Source of the DNA: Actinomadura meyerae | GTDB taxonomy: Bacteria; Actinomycetota; Actinomycetes; Streptosporangiales; Streptosporangiaceae | Direction of reading: 5' to 3' | Assembly: GCF_900188445.1 (NCBI RefSeq) | Contig: NZ_FZOR01000025.1 | Span: 62,001 to 126,000 of the forward strand | Length of the DNA stretch: 64,000 nucleotides | Shown here: piece after piece, positions 33,029 through 41,376 of the stretch | How the letters are laid out: each line of letters starts with the position of its first letter | Numbering within the stretch: the stretch's first letter is position 1 | Position numbers and translations under genes: made by a program | Notes under the pieces: model-generated | What the model saw: only the letters and a program-made list of their open reading frames with translations | Database searches by the model: none | Told to the model about the DNA's origin: nothing

Positions 33029-34024
33029 ATGCTGCTCGACCCCGGCATGGACCTGACCCTGCGGCCCATGCGCTACCCCGACTTCTACGAGCGCTACCGG
33101 GCCGCGATCCGCAACACGTGGACGGTGGAGGAGGTCGACCTCGCGTCCGACATGGCGGACCTGGAGCGGCTCACGCCTCCCGAACTGCACCTCGTGAACC
33201 GGCTCGTCGCGTTCTTCGCCACCGGCGACTCGATCGTGGCGAACAACCTGGTGCTGAACCTCTACAAGCACGTGAACGCCCCGGAGGCCCGGCTCTACCT
33301 ATCGCGGCAGCTATATGAGGAGGCCGTCCATGTGCAGTTCTACCTGACCCTCCTGGACACCTACCTGCCCGATCAGGACGAGCGCGCGCGGGCGTTCGCG
33401 GCGATCGAGCACATCCCGTCCATCAGGGCGAAGGCGGAGTTCTGCTTCCGCTGGATCGACTCGCTCGGCGACCTGGACGAGCTCCGCACCGCCGCCGACC
33501 GCAGGGCGTTCCTGCTCAACCTGATCTGCTTCGCGGCCTGCATCGAGGGGCTGTTCTTCTACGGCGCGTTCGCCTACGTCTACTGGCTGCGCTCGCGCGG
33601 GCTGCTGAACGGCCTCGCGTCCGGGACCAACTGGGTCTTCCGGGACGAGAGCATGCACATGGACTTCGCGTTCTCCGTGGTCGACACCGTCCGGGCCGAG
33701 GAGCCGGAGCTGTTCGACGCCGAGCTGACCGCGCAGGTCGGCGCGATGCTGGACGAGGCCGTCCAGGCGGAGCTGGCCTTCGCCCGCGACCTGTGCGGCG
33801 ACGGCCTGCCCGGCATGAGCGCCGGCGACATGCGCGCCTACCTGGAGTACGTCGCGGACCGGCGGCTCGTCCGGCTCGGGCTCCCCGCCCGCTACGGCAC
33901 CGCGAACCCGTTCGCGTTCATGGAGCTGCAGGACGTCCAGGAGCTGTCCAACTTCTTCGAGCGGCGGGTTTCGGCCTACCAGATCGGCGTGGAGGGGAGC
34001 GTCACCCTCGACGAGGCGTTCTGA
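33029..34024 (+). CDS. nrdB: Ribonucleoside-diphosphate reductase class Ia, beta subunit
   Basis: A 331-aa R2 protein. The di-iron ligands are recognisable: Asp67, Glu98 and His101 (EEAVH), Glu173 (CIEGLFF), Glu207 and His210 (DESMH). Tyr105, seven residues after Glu98, matches the tyrosyl-radical site. The C-terminal tail ends VTLDEAF, the R1-docking segment. ATG 33029 has GGAAGGA at good spacing; an in-frame GTG at 33002 overlaps the nrdA stop and would add nine residues. An nrdS regulator gene, known in the Streptomyces operon, is not seen. Confidence 0.95.
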   Translation: MLLDPGMDLTLRPMRYPDFYERYRAAIRNTWTVEEVDLASDMADLERLTPPELHLVNRLVAFFATGDSIVANNLVLNLYKHVNAPEARLYLSRQLYEEAVHVQFYLTLLDTYLPDQDERARAFAAIEHIPSIRAKAEFCFRWIDSLGDLDELRTAADRRAFLLNLICFAACIEGLFFYGAFAYVYWLRSRGLLNGLASGTNWVFRDESMHMDFAFSVVDTVRAEEPELFDAELTAQVGAMLDEAVQAELAFARDLCGDGLPGMSAGDMRAYLEYVADRRLVRLGLPARYGTANPFAFMELQDVQELSNFFERRVSAYQIGVEGSVTLDEAF

Positions 34025-34078
34025 ACCAATCCGCGCGGGCACTCGTTGAGCAGAGAACCTAGGCCGAGGAGGACGCCC

Positions 34079-34228
34079 ATGCCCATCGCCGACCGGATCA
34101 GGAGATACCTCAGCGGTCCGCAGGGCCGGAAGATGCGCGCCCGAGCCGAGCAGTACGCCCGCGACCCGCGCACGCAGGCCAAGGCACGCCGCCTGCTCGC
34201 CCGTTTCCGCGGTGGCCGCCGCCACTGA
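34079..34228 (+). CDS. Small basic protein downstream of nrdB, unknown
   Basis: 49 aa from ATG 34079, with a perfect GAGGAGG six bases upstream. About one third of residues are Arg or Lys; two amphipathic helices are likely (IADRIRRYL and TQAKARRLLARF) around a GPQGRKMRARAEQY turn. I know no named family, though similar small basic ORFs are common in actinomycetes. It lies 54 bases after nrdB and may be co-transcribed. Nucleic-acid binding is possible from charge only. Confidence 0.65.
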   Translation: MPIADRIRRYLSGPQGRKMRARAEQYARDPRTQAKARRLLARFRGGRRH

Positions 34229-34288
34229 CCCGGCACCGGTACGGCCCGTCCTCCCCGAGGGCGGGCCGTACCGGCGTCCGGCCGGTGG

Positions 34289-35362
34289 TCAGGGGCGGAG
34301 CAGGCCCTCGGTGGTCACCTTCGTCCCGGTCACGACGTGCACCTGATCGTCGATCATCGCCACGACCCGGTCCCCGGACACGGTGAAGTCGGACGGCGCG
34401 TCCGCGCTGCTCGGCGGCAGCTCGACCTGCCGCGTGACCTTCTTCGCGGCCGGCGAGTACCAGACCAGGCGGTTGTGCCCGCCGTCGCGGACCAGCGCCA
34501 CGATGTGCGTGCCGCTCCTGTCGAACGCGGCACCGGCGAGCATCGCGCCGCCCTCCGCCAGCCGGATCGTGCTGATCTCCCCCGTGGCCACGTCGAGGGT
34601 GTTGACGGTCCGGTCCCGGTAGTCGCCGACCATCTCGAAGACCAGCTCGCGGCCGTCCGGTGCCCAGCGCGGCGAGTTGGCGAACGCGCGGGACGGCAGC
34701 CGGGTGACCCGGCGGTCACCGGTGGCGGGGTCGACGACCGTGATGACCCCGCGGGGGGACTCGCTCCCGCACTCCGTGCCCGCGTACGCGATCCGGCGCG
34801 CCCCCGGGGAGACGGCCAGCTGCTCCGGCTCCTCGCCCGTCCGCTGCCGCAGCGTGGCGCGGCGCAGCTCGGTGAGCGGCCCCTTCGGCCGGCCGTCCGG
34901 TTCCAGGGTGAGCCGGTAGAAGCGGATCTCGCACGCCTGCGGGGCGGCGGTCGTCAGGACGAAGGTCCGGTTGTCGCCGGAGTCGGCGGACTCCACGAAG
35001 CCGGACGATCCCGGCGGCGCCGGCACGGTCGCGATCGCCCGGCCGCTGTCGGCCTCGTGCACCGTCACCGTCGGCGACCCCGGCGGCCACGGACCGTCCA
35101 GGACGAAATCGTCGCCCGCGGACGCCGCGAGCGCGAACCGGGGAGCCGGGGCGCCCGGCCCGTGCCGCGACCAGGGCGCGACCAGGACGACCGCGACGAC
35201 GGCGACGACCGCGGCGGCCGCGACGGTCAGCCCGGCGTGCGGCATCGTCCACCGGCGGCGGCGCCGGACGGGTTCGGGCAGCGGCTTCAGCTCCTCGGGG
35301 CGGACGGTGGCGGCGCCCTCGGCCAGGGCCGTCCGCAGCAGCTCGTCGGAGAACTCGGTCAT
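34289..35362 (-). CDS. Membrane-anchored beta-propeller protein coupled to a sigma factor
   Basis: A 357-aa protein from ATG 35362, which overlaps the sigma-factor stop (ATGA). A cytoplasmic segment of about 40 residues (FSDELLRTALAEGAA, then PVRRRRRW) precedes one membrane helix (about 43-65). The extracytoplasmic part has PD40/TolB-like propeller blades (VSPGARRIAYAG, NSPRWAPDGRELVFEM, DVATGEISTIRLAEGG, FDRSGTHIVALV). The coupling suggests it could sense or restrain the sigma factor, but no ZAS-type anti-sigma motif (HxxxCxxC) is present. Confidence 0.8.
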   Translation of the reverse strand: MTEFSDELLRTALAEGAATVRPEELKPLPEPVRRRRRWTMPHAGLTVAAAAVVAVVAVVLVAPWSRHGPGAPAPRFALAASAGDDFVLDGPWPPGSPTVTVHEADSGRAIATVPAPPGSSGFVESADSGDNRTFVLTTAAPQACEIRFYRLTLEPDGRPKGPLTELRRATLRQRTGEEPEQLAVSPGARRIAYAGTECGSESPRGVITVVDPATGDRRVTRLPSRAFANSPRWAPDGRELVFEMVGDYRDRTVNTLDVATGEISTIRLAEGGAMLAGAAFDRSGTHIVALVRDGGHNRLVWYSPAAKKVTRQVELPPSSADAPSDFTVSGDRVVAMIDDQVHVVTGTKVTTEGLLRP

Positions 35363-35955
35363 CGTTCCTCCTCGTACCGGTCGCGGAGCGCGTCCAGGCC
35401 CCGGGAGATGGTCGACTTGACGGTGCCGGGGCGCACGCCCATGGCGGCGGCGATCTCCGCCTCGGACAGGTCGAGGTAGTAGCGCAGGACGATCGCCTCC
35501 CGCTGCCGGGCGGGCAGCCGCCCCAGGGCGTGGAGCACGCGTCGCCGGTCGTCGGCGATCAGCGCGTCGTTCTCCGCCGACCACACCGGCTGCGGGGTCT
35601 GGAACAGCCGGTGCGTCAGGGCCCTGCGGCGCAGCAGCGTCCGGCCGCTGTTGAGCACGGCGGTGCGGGCGTACGCGAGCAGTTCCTGCTGCGCCGAGGG
35701 CAGCCCGCTCCCTCTGCCGCGCCGCTCATGGCGCCGCTGCATGCGGGCGTACACGTCCTGGACGATGTCCTCCGCGGTGCCCTGGTCGCCCAAGAGCAGC
35801 ACCGCGAGCCGTACCAGCGACAGGTGGTGGGCGCGGAACAGCGCCGCCAGCGCATGGTCCGCGTCCTCGTTCCCCTCTTCGACGGGTCTCTCCGATGCTT
35901 GCGCGCCATGGCCGGGCCCGCCGCCGGGGGCGGTCAGTCCGCGATGCAACCTCAT
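35359..35955 (-). CDS. ECF-type RNA polymerase sigma factor
   Basis: About 198 aa from ATG 35955. Region 2 (ALAALFRAHHLSLVRLAVLLLGDQGTAEDIVQDVYARM) and region 4 (LPARQREAIVLRYYLDLSEAEIAAAMGVRPGTVKSTISRGLDALR) match the SigE-family ECF group of actinomycetes often followed by a coupled membrane protein. The GTVKSTISRG recognition helix is typical. It is divergent from the split sod gene. Regulon unknown. Confidence 0.9.
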   Translation of the reverse strand: MRLHRGLTAPGGGPGHGAQASERPVEEGNEDADHALAALFRAHHLSLVRLAVLLLGDQGTAEDIVQDVYARMQRRHERRGRGSGLPSAQQELLAYARTAVLNSGRTLLRRRALTHRLFQTPQPVWSAENDALIADDRRRVLHALGRLPARQREAIVLRYYLDLSEAEIAAAMGVRPGTVKSTISRGLDALRDRYEEER

Positions 35956-36039
35956 GCCATGAGAACCAACGAGCCGAGGAAAGGTTGCTTCGCTTCGCCC
36001 GCGATCTTCACGACGACCCTTCCTGCACACTGGACGTAA

Positions 36040-36056
36040 CTGCAACTCATTTGCAA
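36040..36056 (+). promoter_or_regulatory. Nur-like nickel box upstream of sod
   Basis: CTGCAA-CTCAT-TTGCAA matches the Streptomyces Nur consensus TTGCAA-N5-TTGCAA at 11 of 12 fixed positions. It ends 10 bases before the sod start. In Streptomyces, Ni-bound Nur represses sodF through such a site. Confidence 0.6.
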
Positions 36057-36066
36057 TAGTGGCCGC

Positions 36067-36306
36067 ATGGCTGACTACACGCTCCCCGACCTGCCCTACG
36101 ACTACGCGGCCCTGGAGCCCGCGATCACCGGCGAGATCCTTGAGCTGCACCACGCCAAGCACCACGCCGCCTACGTGAAGGGCGCCAACGACACGCTGGA
36201 GAAGCTCGCCGAGGCGCGGGACAAGGAGCAGTACGGCGGCCTGGTCGGCCTGGAGAAGACGTTCGCGTTCAACCTGTCCGGGCACGTCCTGCACTCGATC
36301 TTCTAG
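36067..36306 (+). pseudogene. sodF: Superoxide dismutase (Fe/Mn) N-terminal half, split by AICE
   Basis: 79 codons of an Fe/Mn superoxide dismutase: MADYTLPDLPYDYAALEP, the first metal ligand in LELHHAKHHAAYV (His28) and the second in NLSGHVLHS (His73). It ends abruptly at TAG 36304-36306 inside the attachment site. In the intact enzyme the next residues would be W-N-N-L-S-P, found at 47903 on the far side of the element. Only two of four metal ligands remain, so this half should be inactive. With the right half the total is 200 aa, the normal family length. No clear Shine-Dalgarno, so possibly leaderless. Confidence 0.95.
36293..36306 (+). other. attL core of the AICE
   Basis: ACTCGATCTTCTAG at the left junction. 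It matches attR (47892-47905, ACTCGGTCTTCTGG) at 12 of 14 bases with the identical core TCTTCT, where crossover must occur. The integrase gene ends 30 bases away. Confidence 0.8.
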
Positions 36307-36335
36307 CCGCATCCCGCTCTGACCAGGGCCGCAGG

Positions 36336-37619
36336 TCACGAGATCTCCCGAGAGGGCACATCCAGGGCACTCGCCCCCGGAATCGTTCCCCACGTGTCGT
36401 CGATCGCCTTGCGCATCCGGTCCCGGCTGGACGGCATGAGATGGGTGTAGGTCCGGAGCGTGAATCCAGGGTCAGCGTGCCCGAGGAACTCGGCGAGCGC
36501 CCGGATGTCTACGCCCTGCTCCAGCAGCACACTGGCGAAGTGATGCCGCAGCGCGTGAAAGCCGTTGTCCCGAGTTGCCGAAACATCGGCGCGCACGAGG
36601 GCCGGTTTCCAGACGAAGCGGTTCCACTCGCTGCGATGGATTGCCGTCCCCTGCCGGGTCGTAAAGATCAGCCGAGCCGTCACCGGGTCACCGTCCGGCG
36701 CCTTCCACGGCAGAGTCACGGGCACGGGCGGGTAGTTGTCCGGCTGCATGTGCTCGGCCAGGAGCAGCCGCAGCGACTCAGGTAGAGGGATGTCGCGTTC
36801 CTTGCCGCCCTTGGGCAGAGCGAACACCTTACGCCGACCCTTGAAGATTTCGATCTGCCGCCGGACGTGCACGACCCCTCGAAGGAAGTCGACATCCTCC
36901 TCGGCCAAACCGAACGCCTCACCTTGCCGAAGTCCGAGCCGAGCCCCAACCGCCACCATCACCGCGTATCGCTCAGTGATGGCCCCACCGACCGCCGCCA
37001 CCCGTTCGACCGGCCACGGTTCGAACTTCCGTCCGTCCCGCTTGGGCGCACGCACCGACGAGGCCCGGCACGGGTTCTTGATGATCACGCCGTCATCTAT
37101 GGCCGCGTTGAAGACCGTGGAGACGTGCGCGAGGATCACCCGGACGTAGTTCGGCGCGATCACCTGCTGACGTCCCCGCAGCCACGCTTGCATCAGGGAC
37201 GGCCGCTTGGACAGCACGCCGAGCTGCTTGTCCCCGAGGTCCGGATAGACGTGCAGGCGTAGCCGCTGTTCGATGGCATCGCGGGTCCCCTCGTCGAAGG
37301 TCTGGGCCGCAAGCCACTGCACGGCGTACTCCCGGAAGGTGATCTTCCCGGCGTTCGGGTCGACGTACATTCCGGAATCGAGGTCAGCTTTGACCTTGGC
37401 GTCAAAGGCGTCAGCGCAGGTGTTCGGGTCCTTGCCCGCCTTCTTCGCGAAGTTGCGCTTGCACTGCTTGCCGTTCTCGTCACGCCACCGGACTTGCCAG
37501 CGATCCCCCTTACCGTGGTCCGCGCTGGGGAACTGCTTGTGTTCACGGCATCGAGGCATCGCCTTGCCCTGCTCGTCGCCACGAGGCTTGGCCGTGTGCC
37601 ACCGGTCGTAGACGGCCAT
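36336..37619 (-). CDS. int: AICE site-specific tyrosine recombinase (integrase)
   Basis: A 427-aa tyrosine recombinase. The N-terminal arm-binding region (about 1-90), SAM-like core-binding domain (about 92-175: ITFREYAVQWLAAQTFDEGT) and catalytic domain (about 200-410) are present. Catalytic residues: Arg231 (GLRQGEAFGL), His355 and Arg358 (HALRHHF), His381 (LGHAD) and nucleophile Tyr391 (RTYTHLM). It should recombine attP with the sod attB site. Its ATG overlaps the last base of the xis stop (TAATG), so integrase and excisionase are co-translated. Confidence 0.96.
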   Translation of the reverse strand: MAVYDRWHTAKPRGDEQGKAMPRCREHKQFPSADHGKGDRWQVRWRDENGKQCKRNFAKKAGKDPNTCADAFDAKVKADLDSGMYVDPNAGKITFREYAVQWLAAQTFDEGTRDAIEQRLRLHVYPDLGDKQLGVLSKRPSLMQAWLRGRQQVIAPNYVRVILAHVSTVFNAAIDDGVIIKNPCRASSVRAPKRDGRKFEPWPVERVAAVGGAITERYAVMVAVGARLGLRQGEAFGLAEEDVDFLRGVVHVRRQIEIFKGRRKVFALPKGGKERDIPLPESLRLLLAEHMQPDNYPPVPVTLPWKAPDGDPVTARLIFTTRQGTAIHRSEWNRFVWKPALVRADVSATRDNGFHALRHHFASVLLEQGVDIRALAEFLGHADPGFTLRTYTHLMPSSRDRMRKAIDDTWGTIPGASALDVPSREIS

Positions 37620-37834
37620 TACGCGGCCTCCTGCTGCTGGCGGAACCAGTCGAGGACATCAGCGGGGAGGTAGCGGAGATGACGTCCCACCTTGGCCGCT
37701 TTCGGTCCAGTGCCGAGGTAGCGCCACTGATGGAGCGTGGCCACTGGGACGCCGAGGAAACGAGACACCTCCTGCGGGGTCCATGTTCGGTCGACCGGCA
37801 GGTTCACTACCGCTGTGTTTGGAGTCCTGTTCAC
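37619..37834 (-). CDS. xis: AICE excisionase (MerR-like HTH)
   Basis: A 71-aa protein with a MerR/excisionase-type winged helix: TWTPQEVSRFLGVPVATLHQWRY, GTGPKAAKVGRHLRYLPADVLDWF. In pSAM2-type elements Xis biases Int towards excision. It is coupled on both sides: its start overlaps the rep stop (ATGA, 37831-37834) and its stop overlaps the int start. Expression therefore depends on the rep transcript, itself controlled by Pra/KorSA in known AICEs. Confidence 0.92.
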   Translation of the reverse strand: MNRTPNTAVVNLPVDRTWTPQEVSRFLGVPVATLHQWRYLGTGPKAAKVGRHLRYLPADVLDWFRQQQEAA

Positions 37835-39534
37835 GCCGCCTCCGCAGTTGCCGAAAGTTCTGGGGTGGGGTTGAGGGTCGCGGCGTCGAGCTGGCGGCGC
37901 CGTTGGATGCGTTCATTGATCAGCAGGAGAAGCCGTTGCTCGGCCGGTTTCACGTCCGGGTCTCCAGGCCCCGCCCGTTCCCAGACGTGGACGGCGTTCG
38001 GATCGGCCGGATTCGACACGGGGACGCCAGCCTCAGCGAGCCGGGCGAGAACCCATGCCTTGCGGTCGGCTTTGTGGTCGGCGAGGGTCTTGCCGGACCA
38101 TTTGCGGGAGACCAGGACGCGGCGGCCGCCGTAGCCGAGGTGTTCGCGGCGGTGGGCTTTGCCCTTGCAGTAGCCCGGCGTGAGGCCTTTGCGCGCGTTC
38201 TTGGGCTGTACGCCGTAGCGCAGCCAGTTCGCGCACGTCGGCGAGCACGGTTCGTAGCGCAGGGCTTCGGCCATCCGGTCGACGTGTTCACGCTGCGCGC
38301 TCGTCTCGGCCCGGTGGCATTCGGCCACGCCCTTGACCAGGTACTTGGTCAGGTAGCCGATGCAGCGCCGGGAGTCGGCGGAGTCGGCGAGGACACCTTG
38401 AGCGTCGATCTGCCGCCCGAATTTCACCACGTGCAAGGGGTCGGTGTCGTCGTCCTGGCCGAGAGCGTCTAGCGCCTCATCCCAGGTGGGCAGCACCTCA
38501 CCGGTGGCCGGGTCGAGGTAGCCGCCGTTACCGTCCACGCCTGCCGCGTCGTCCCAGACGGGTAGGTGTTCGCCGTCGAAGATGACGCGGTCGGTCGGAG
38601 GCCACCACACTTGGTGGTAGGTGGCCGCCACCACCTGCCTCAGCTCAGCGCGGGAAATGGTGCCCCGTATGGCCATGTGCAGGTGGGGCGCGAGACGGCG
38701 TTGCGGTTCGATGGCGGCGAAGTACTGGACGTCGTAGCCGACGAACCGGCGCAGGTTCTGCACGAACCGGTCCACCAGCTTGGAGAAGTGCAGGGCATCA
38801 CGGGCCGCCCGCGCGTAGTCGTAGGACTCGGGGTCGACCGGCGTACCGTCCGAGCGCACCCGCCCGTAGGAGTCCAGGGTGAGGGTCAGGAACAGCGAGG
38901 GCCGGAAGGTCTTGCCATCCTTGCCCCGGAACACCTTGCCGACAGTGCGGGAGTCGACCGGACGCCGGGGAAGGTCGGGCGCATCCTGCCGCCGCCGGGT
39001 CGACCGAGTGCGCCGGCCCCTGGTCTCATCGCCGGTTTTGAGGGAACCGCGGACCCCGGTGCGTTCAAGCTCGTTGTCCAGGTCGCGGATCATCGCGTCC
39101 CAGAACGAGGCGTCTTCCCCGTCCGCCGTTCCGTCGACTGCTGCGCGGTCGCGAGCAGCCGCAGCGTGCGCCCGCAGCTCCATCCACGCCCGTTGCTCCT
39201 CGTCCGGGTCGGCGCGCGTGATGACCGGTTCCTCGGTCAGGTGCCAGCCCTGGCGACACTGCACGGCGCGGAGCTTGCGCTTGCGTTCGGCGCACGAGGG
39301 ACAGACCGAGGCCAGGGTGTGACCGCAGGGGACATAGACCATTTCGGCCGCGCCCGTGTTCAGGTCGACCCGCCGCATGGGGACCGGACGGATACAGACG
39401 CCGTGTTCGACCGCGACCGCTTCCAGCACGCCCCGCGCCAGCGGAGCCAGTGTCTTGACGACCGGTTCCGGGCCGGGCTCGACCGACGAGGGCGGAGTGT
39501 CCTCGGAGGTGTCGTCGAGGGTGGGTTGCCTCAC
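37831..39534 (-). CDS. AICE replication initiator protein (RepSA-like)
   Basis: A 567-aa protein of the pSAM2 RepSA type for rolling-circle replication. Visible are an N-terminal Cys/His-rich segment (VYVPCGHTLASVCPSCAERK), the HUH-like metal motif in APHLHMAIRG, LFLTLTLDSYGRV upstream of it, a second zinc-like cluster (ECHRAETS with CSPTCANWL) and a C-terminal SRKWSGKTLADHKADR segment with a candidate catalytic tyrosine further upstream (YLTKYLVKG). It sits between the FtsK-like gene (ATGA overlap at its start) and xis. Confidence 0.9.
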   Translation of the reverse strand: MRQPTLDDTSEDTPPSSVEPGPEPVVKTLAPLARGVLEAVAVEHGVCIRPVPMRRVDLNTGAAEMVYVPCGHTLASVCPSCAERKRKLRAVQCRQGWHLTEEPVITRADPDEEQRAWMELRAHAAAARDRAAVDGTADGEDASFWDAMIRDLDNELERTGVRGSLKTGDETRGRRTRSTRRRQDAPDLPRRPVDSRTVGKVFRGKDGKTFRPSLFLTLTLDSYGRVRSDGTPVDPESYDYARAARDALHFSKLVDRFVQNLRRFVGYDVQYFAAIEPQRRLAPHLHMAIRGTISRAELRQVVAATYHQVWWPPTDRVIFDGEHLPVWDDAAGVDGNGGYLDPATGEVLPTWDEALDALGQDDDTDPLHVVKFGRQIDAQGVLADSADSRRCIGYLTKYLVKGVAECHRAETSAQREHVDRMAEALRYEPCSPTCANWLRYGVQPKNARKGLTPGYCKGKAHRREHLGYGGRRVLVSRKWSGKTLADHKADRKAWVLARLAEAGVPVSNPADPNAVHVWERAGPGDPDVKPAEQRLLLLINERIQRRRQLDAATLNPTPELSATAEAA

Positions 39535-40988
39535 GCCGCCTCCACATCAGGGAGGCCGAGCGTCACCATGTCGCGAATGTCGTTGTCGGAGATGTAGGCG
39601 GCCCGGACCCGCACCGGGTCAGGGGAGGCTTCCAGTCGGACGAAGCCGACGCCCGCGCCGATCTCGGGGATGGAGGAGATCTGGTCTGCGAGGGCGCCAC
39701 GGTCGCGGGCACCGTCGCCGAGGACCATGTCGACCTGTTCGTCTTCGTCCAGGCGCAGGGCGATGCGGTCGGGGAAGAGGTTGCGCAGGTTGTTGACCTC
39801 TTTGCGCGCGTCCTGCTGCGCCCCGATCACGCAGTACCCCACCGAACGCCCCTGCGAGGTCAGCACCGCAAGCGCCGACTCGGCCCGCTTCCGTAGATCC
39901 CGTTCAGGGCAGTAGGCGGTCAGGAACGCCAGCTCATCCACCATGATCACCCGGAACGGATGCTCATGCGAGGGCGTGAACGACCGGGTGACACCGGCGA
40001 ACTGTTCGGCGCGGGCGTTCATGTCGGCGGCCGCCGCTTCCAGCAGTTCGACCATGCCGCCCTTGGGGTCGTCGCTGTAGCGCCCGTACCGCTCAAATAG
40101 GGGACGCCCGAAGGACAGTTCCATGCGTTTGGGGTCGACCGCCCACACCTCCACCAGCCCGGCGAGCATCAGCGGCAGCAGCGCGCGGACGGTGGACCAG
40201 ATGACCGAGCCCTTGCCGGCCCCCGTTGCCCCCGCGATCAGCACATGTGTTCCGAGGAGCCGCAGCCGCCACGGCGACCCGTCCTCACACCGTCCGATCA
40301 CCACCCCGGACAGGTCCACATCGGAGCCGTCCGGGACGGGCAGCGCCGGTATCGGGACGGCGAGCGCGTCTTTGCGGACGAATTCCAGCCAGATGCGGCC
40401 CGGACGGTCCCCGTCGCGGACGCGGACGAGGGTTGCGCCGAAGCCGTGCGCGAGGTTGACCGCGACCCGTTCCCACGCGTCGGGAGCCTGCCCCTTGAGC
40501 ATGCGGACGAGCACTCGATCCGACGTCGGGCCGCAGCGCACGCGGACCAGGGAGGGCAGGTACTCCCGCCCCTTGTGAACCTTGGTCAGGCCAGCGGTGA
40601 CCAGGACGGGTTGCCAGTCGCGCCGGTACACCGCGACCAGCCGCCACCGGGCACGGACCGGACGAGCGATCCAGCGGACGAAGGACGGACGGTCCACCCC
40701 CGCCCACACCGACAGGCCCACGGCGACGAGGGCCAGGACCACGACGGGGACCAGCCACCCGAACCGGACGCCGAGCCACCCCAGACCGGACAGGACGGAG
40801 ACGGGGACGATGTTGCGGACCAGGAACACGGCCATCCGGACCAGCGTGCGGACGGCGTTGACGAGCAGCACCAGGCCCTCGGGCATGTGCCACACCGGAG
40901 GCGCCCACTTCGGGGCGGCGAACGGGTCACGCTGCGCTTCAACGGCGACGTTTTCGCCGGGGCCGAGCTTGCGGAACTCCCATGCCAT
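39531..40988 (-). CDS. FtsK/SpoIIIE-like DNA translocase, probable conjugal transfer protein
   Basis: A 485-aa protein. Two or three N-terminal membrane segments (about 38-110) are followed by a cytoplasmic motor with Walker A GATGAGKG (about 235-242), the conserved AVDPKRMELSFG, Walker B VIMVDELAFLTA and the QGRSVGYCVIGAQQD motif. AICEs transfer double-stranded DNA between mycelial compartments with a single TraB/TraSA-type FtsK homologue. This is the only such gene in the element, so it is the likely transfer motor, although its position beside rep also fits FtsK-like accessory genes. Confidence 0.88.
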   Translation of the reverse strand: MAWEFRKLGPGENVAVEAQRDPFAAPKWAPPVWHMPEGLVLLVNAVRTLVRMAVFLVRNIVPVSVLSGLGWLGVRFGWLVPVVVLALVAVGLSVWAGVDRPSFVRWIARPVRARWRLVAVYRRDWQPVLVTAGLTKVHKGREYLPSLVRVRCGPTSDRVLVRMLKGQAPDAWERVAVNLAHGFGATLVRVRDGDRPGRIWLEFVRKDALAVPIPALPVPDGSDVDLSGVVIGRCEDGSPWRLRLLGTHVLIAGATGAGKGSVIWSTVRALLPLMLAGLVEVWAVDPKRMELSFGRPLFERYGRYSDDPKGGMVELLEAAAADMNARAEQFAGVTRSFTPSHEHPFRVIMVDELAFLTAYCPERDLRKRAESALAVLTSQGRSVGYCVIGAQQDARKEVNNLRNLFPDRIALRLDEDEQVDMVLGDGARDRGALADQISSIPEIGAGVGFVRLEASPDPVRVRAAYISDNDIRDMVTLGLPDVEAA

Positions 40989-41070
40989 GATGGGTCACCT
41001 CTTCTTTGTGCTGTTCAGGGGAGAGAAGCGGGGCGGCCGGAGGTACCAGCTCCAGCCACCCCACCCGTGT

Positions 41071-41376
41071 TCAGGCCGCCGTGTTCTCGGAGGGTTCGGC
41101 CGCGCGGTTCTCGACGTGGAGCCGCCCCACCTCGGCCGCGTAGGCCGCGAAGGACTCGGCGAGCTGGCGCGCGATCCGCACGTCTTCGGCGGTCGGCGTG
41201 GTCGGGTTCGTCGGAGTGATGGTCACGTTGGCGCGCGCGTGCCTCACCGAGATCTGCGCCCGCCCGTAACCGGTGACCGCCAGCACCGACACCGACTCAT
41301 CCGGGTGCAGGGACACATGCACCGCCGCCGAGCCGTCCGGCTCCACCTGGACCGTTGTGTAGCTGTAGGCGTCCAT
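41071..41376 (-). CDS. Small AICE protein, SpdA-like position, unknown
   Basis: 101 aa from ATG 41376, overlapping the stop of the preceding ORF by one base (TGATG); GTG 41379 is an alternative. It has a beta-rich N-terminal half (YTTVQVEPDGSAAVHVSL, VSVLAVTGYGRAQISV) and a C-terminal helix (AEDVRIARQLAESFAAYAAEVGRLHVE). That helix closely parallels the end of the neighbouring 94-aa protein (EFARRLAEQAAAYAVEVERLY), so the two are probably diverged duplicates. Not recognised as a named family. Confidence 0.7.
   Translation of the reverse strand: MDAYSYTTVQVEPDGSAAVHVSLHPDESVSVLAVTGYGRAQISVRHARANVTITPTNPTTPTAEDVRIARQLAESFAAYAAEVGRLHVENRAAEPSENTAA

Noticed and set aside
30437..34024. 1195-aa frame through riboswitch, nrdA and nrdB
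   Set aside because: It is the nrdB frame running open backwards through nrdA in another frame; only 33029-34024 has NrdB sequence.
36301..36360. tRNA gene as the AICE attachment site
   Set aside because: No tRNA-like fold or CCA end at either junction; both junctions are clearly within a sod coding sequence.
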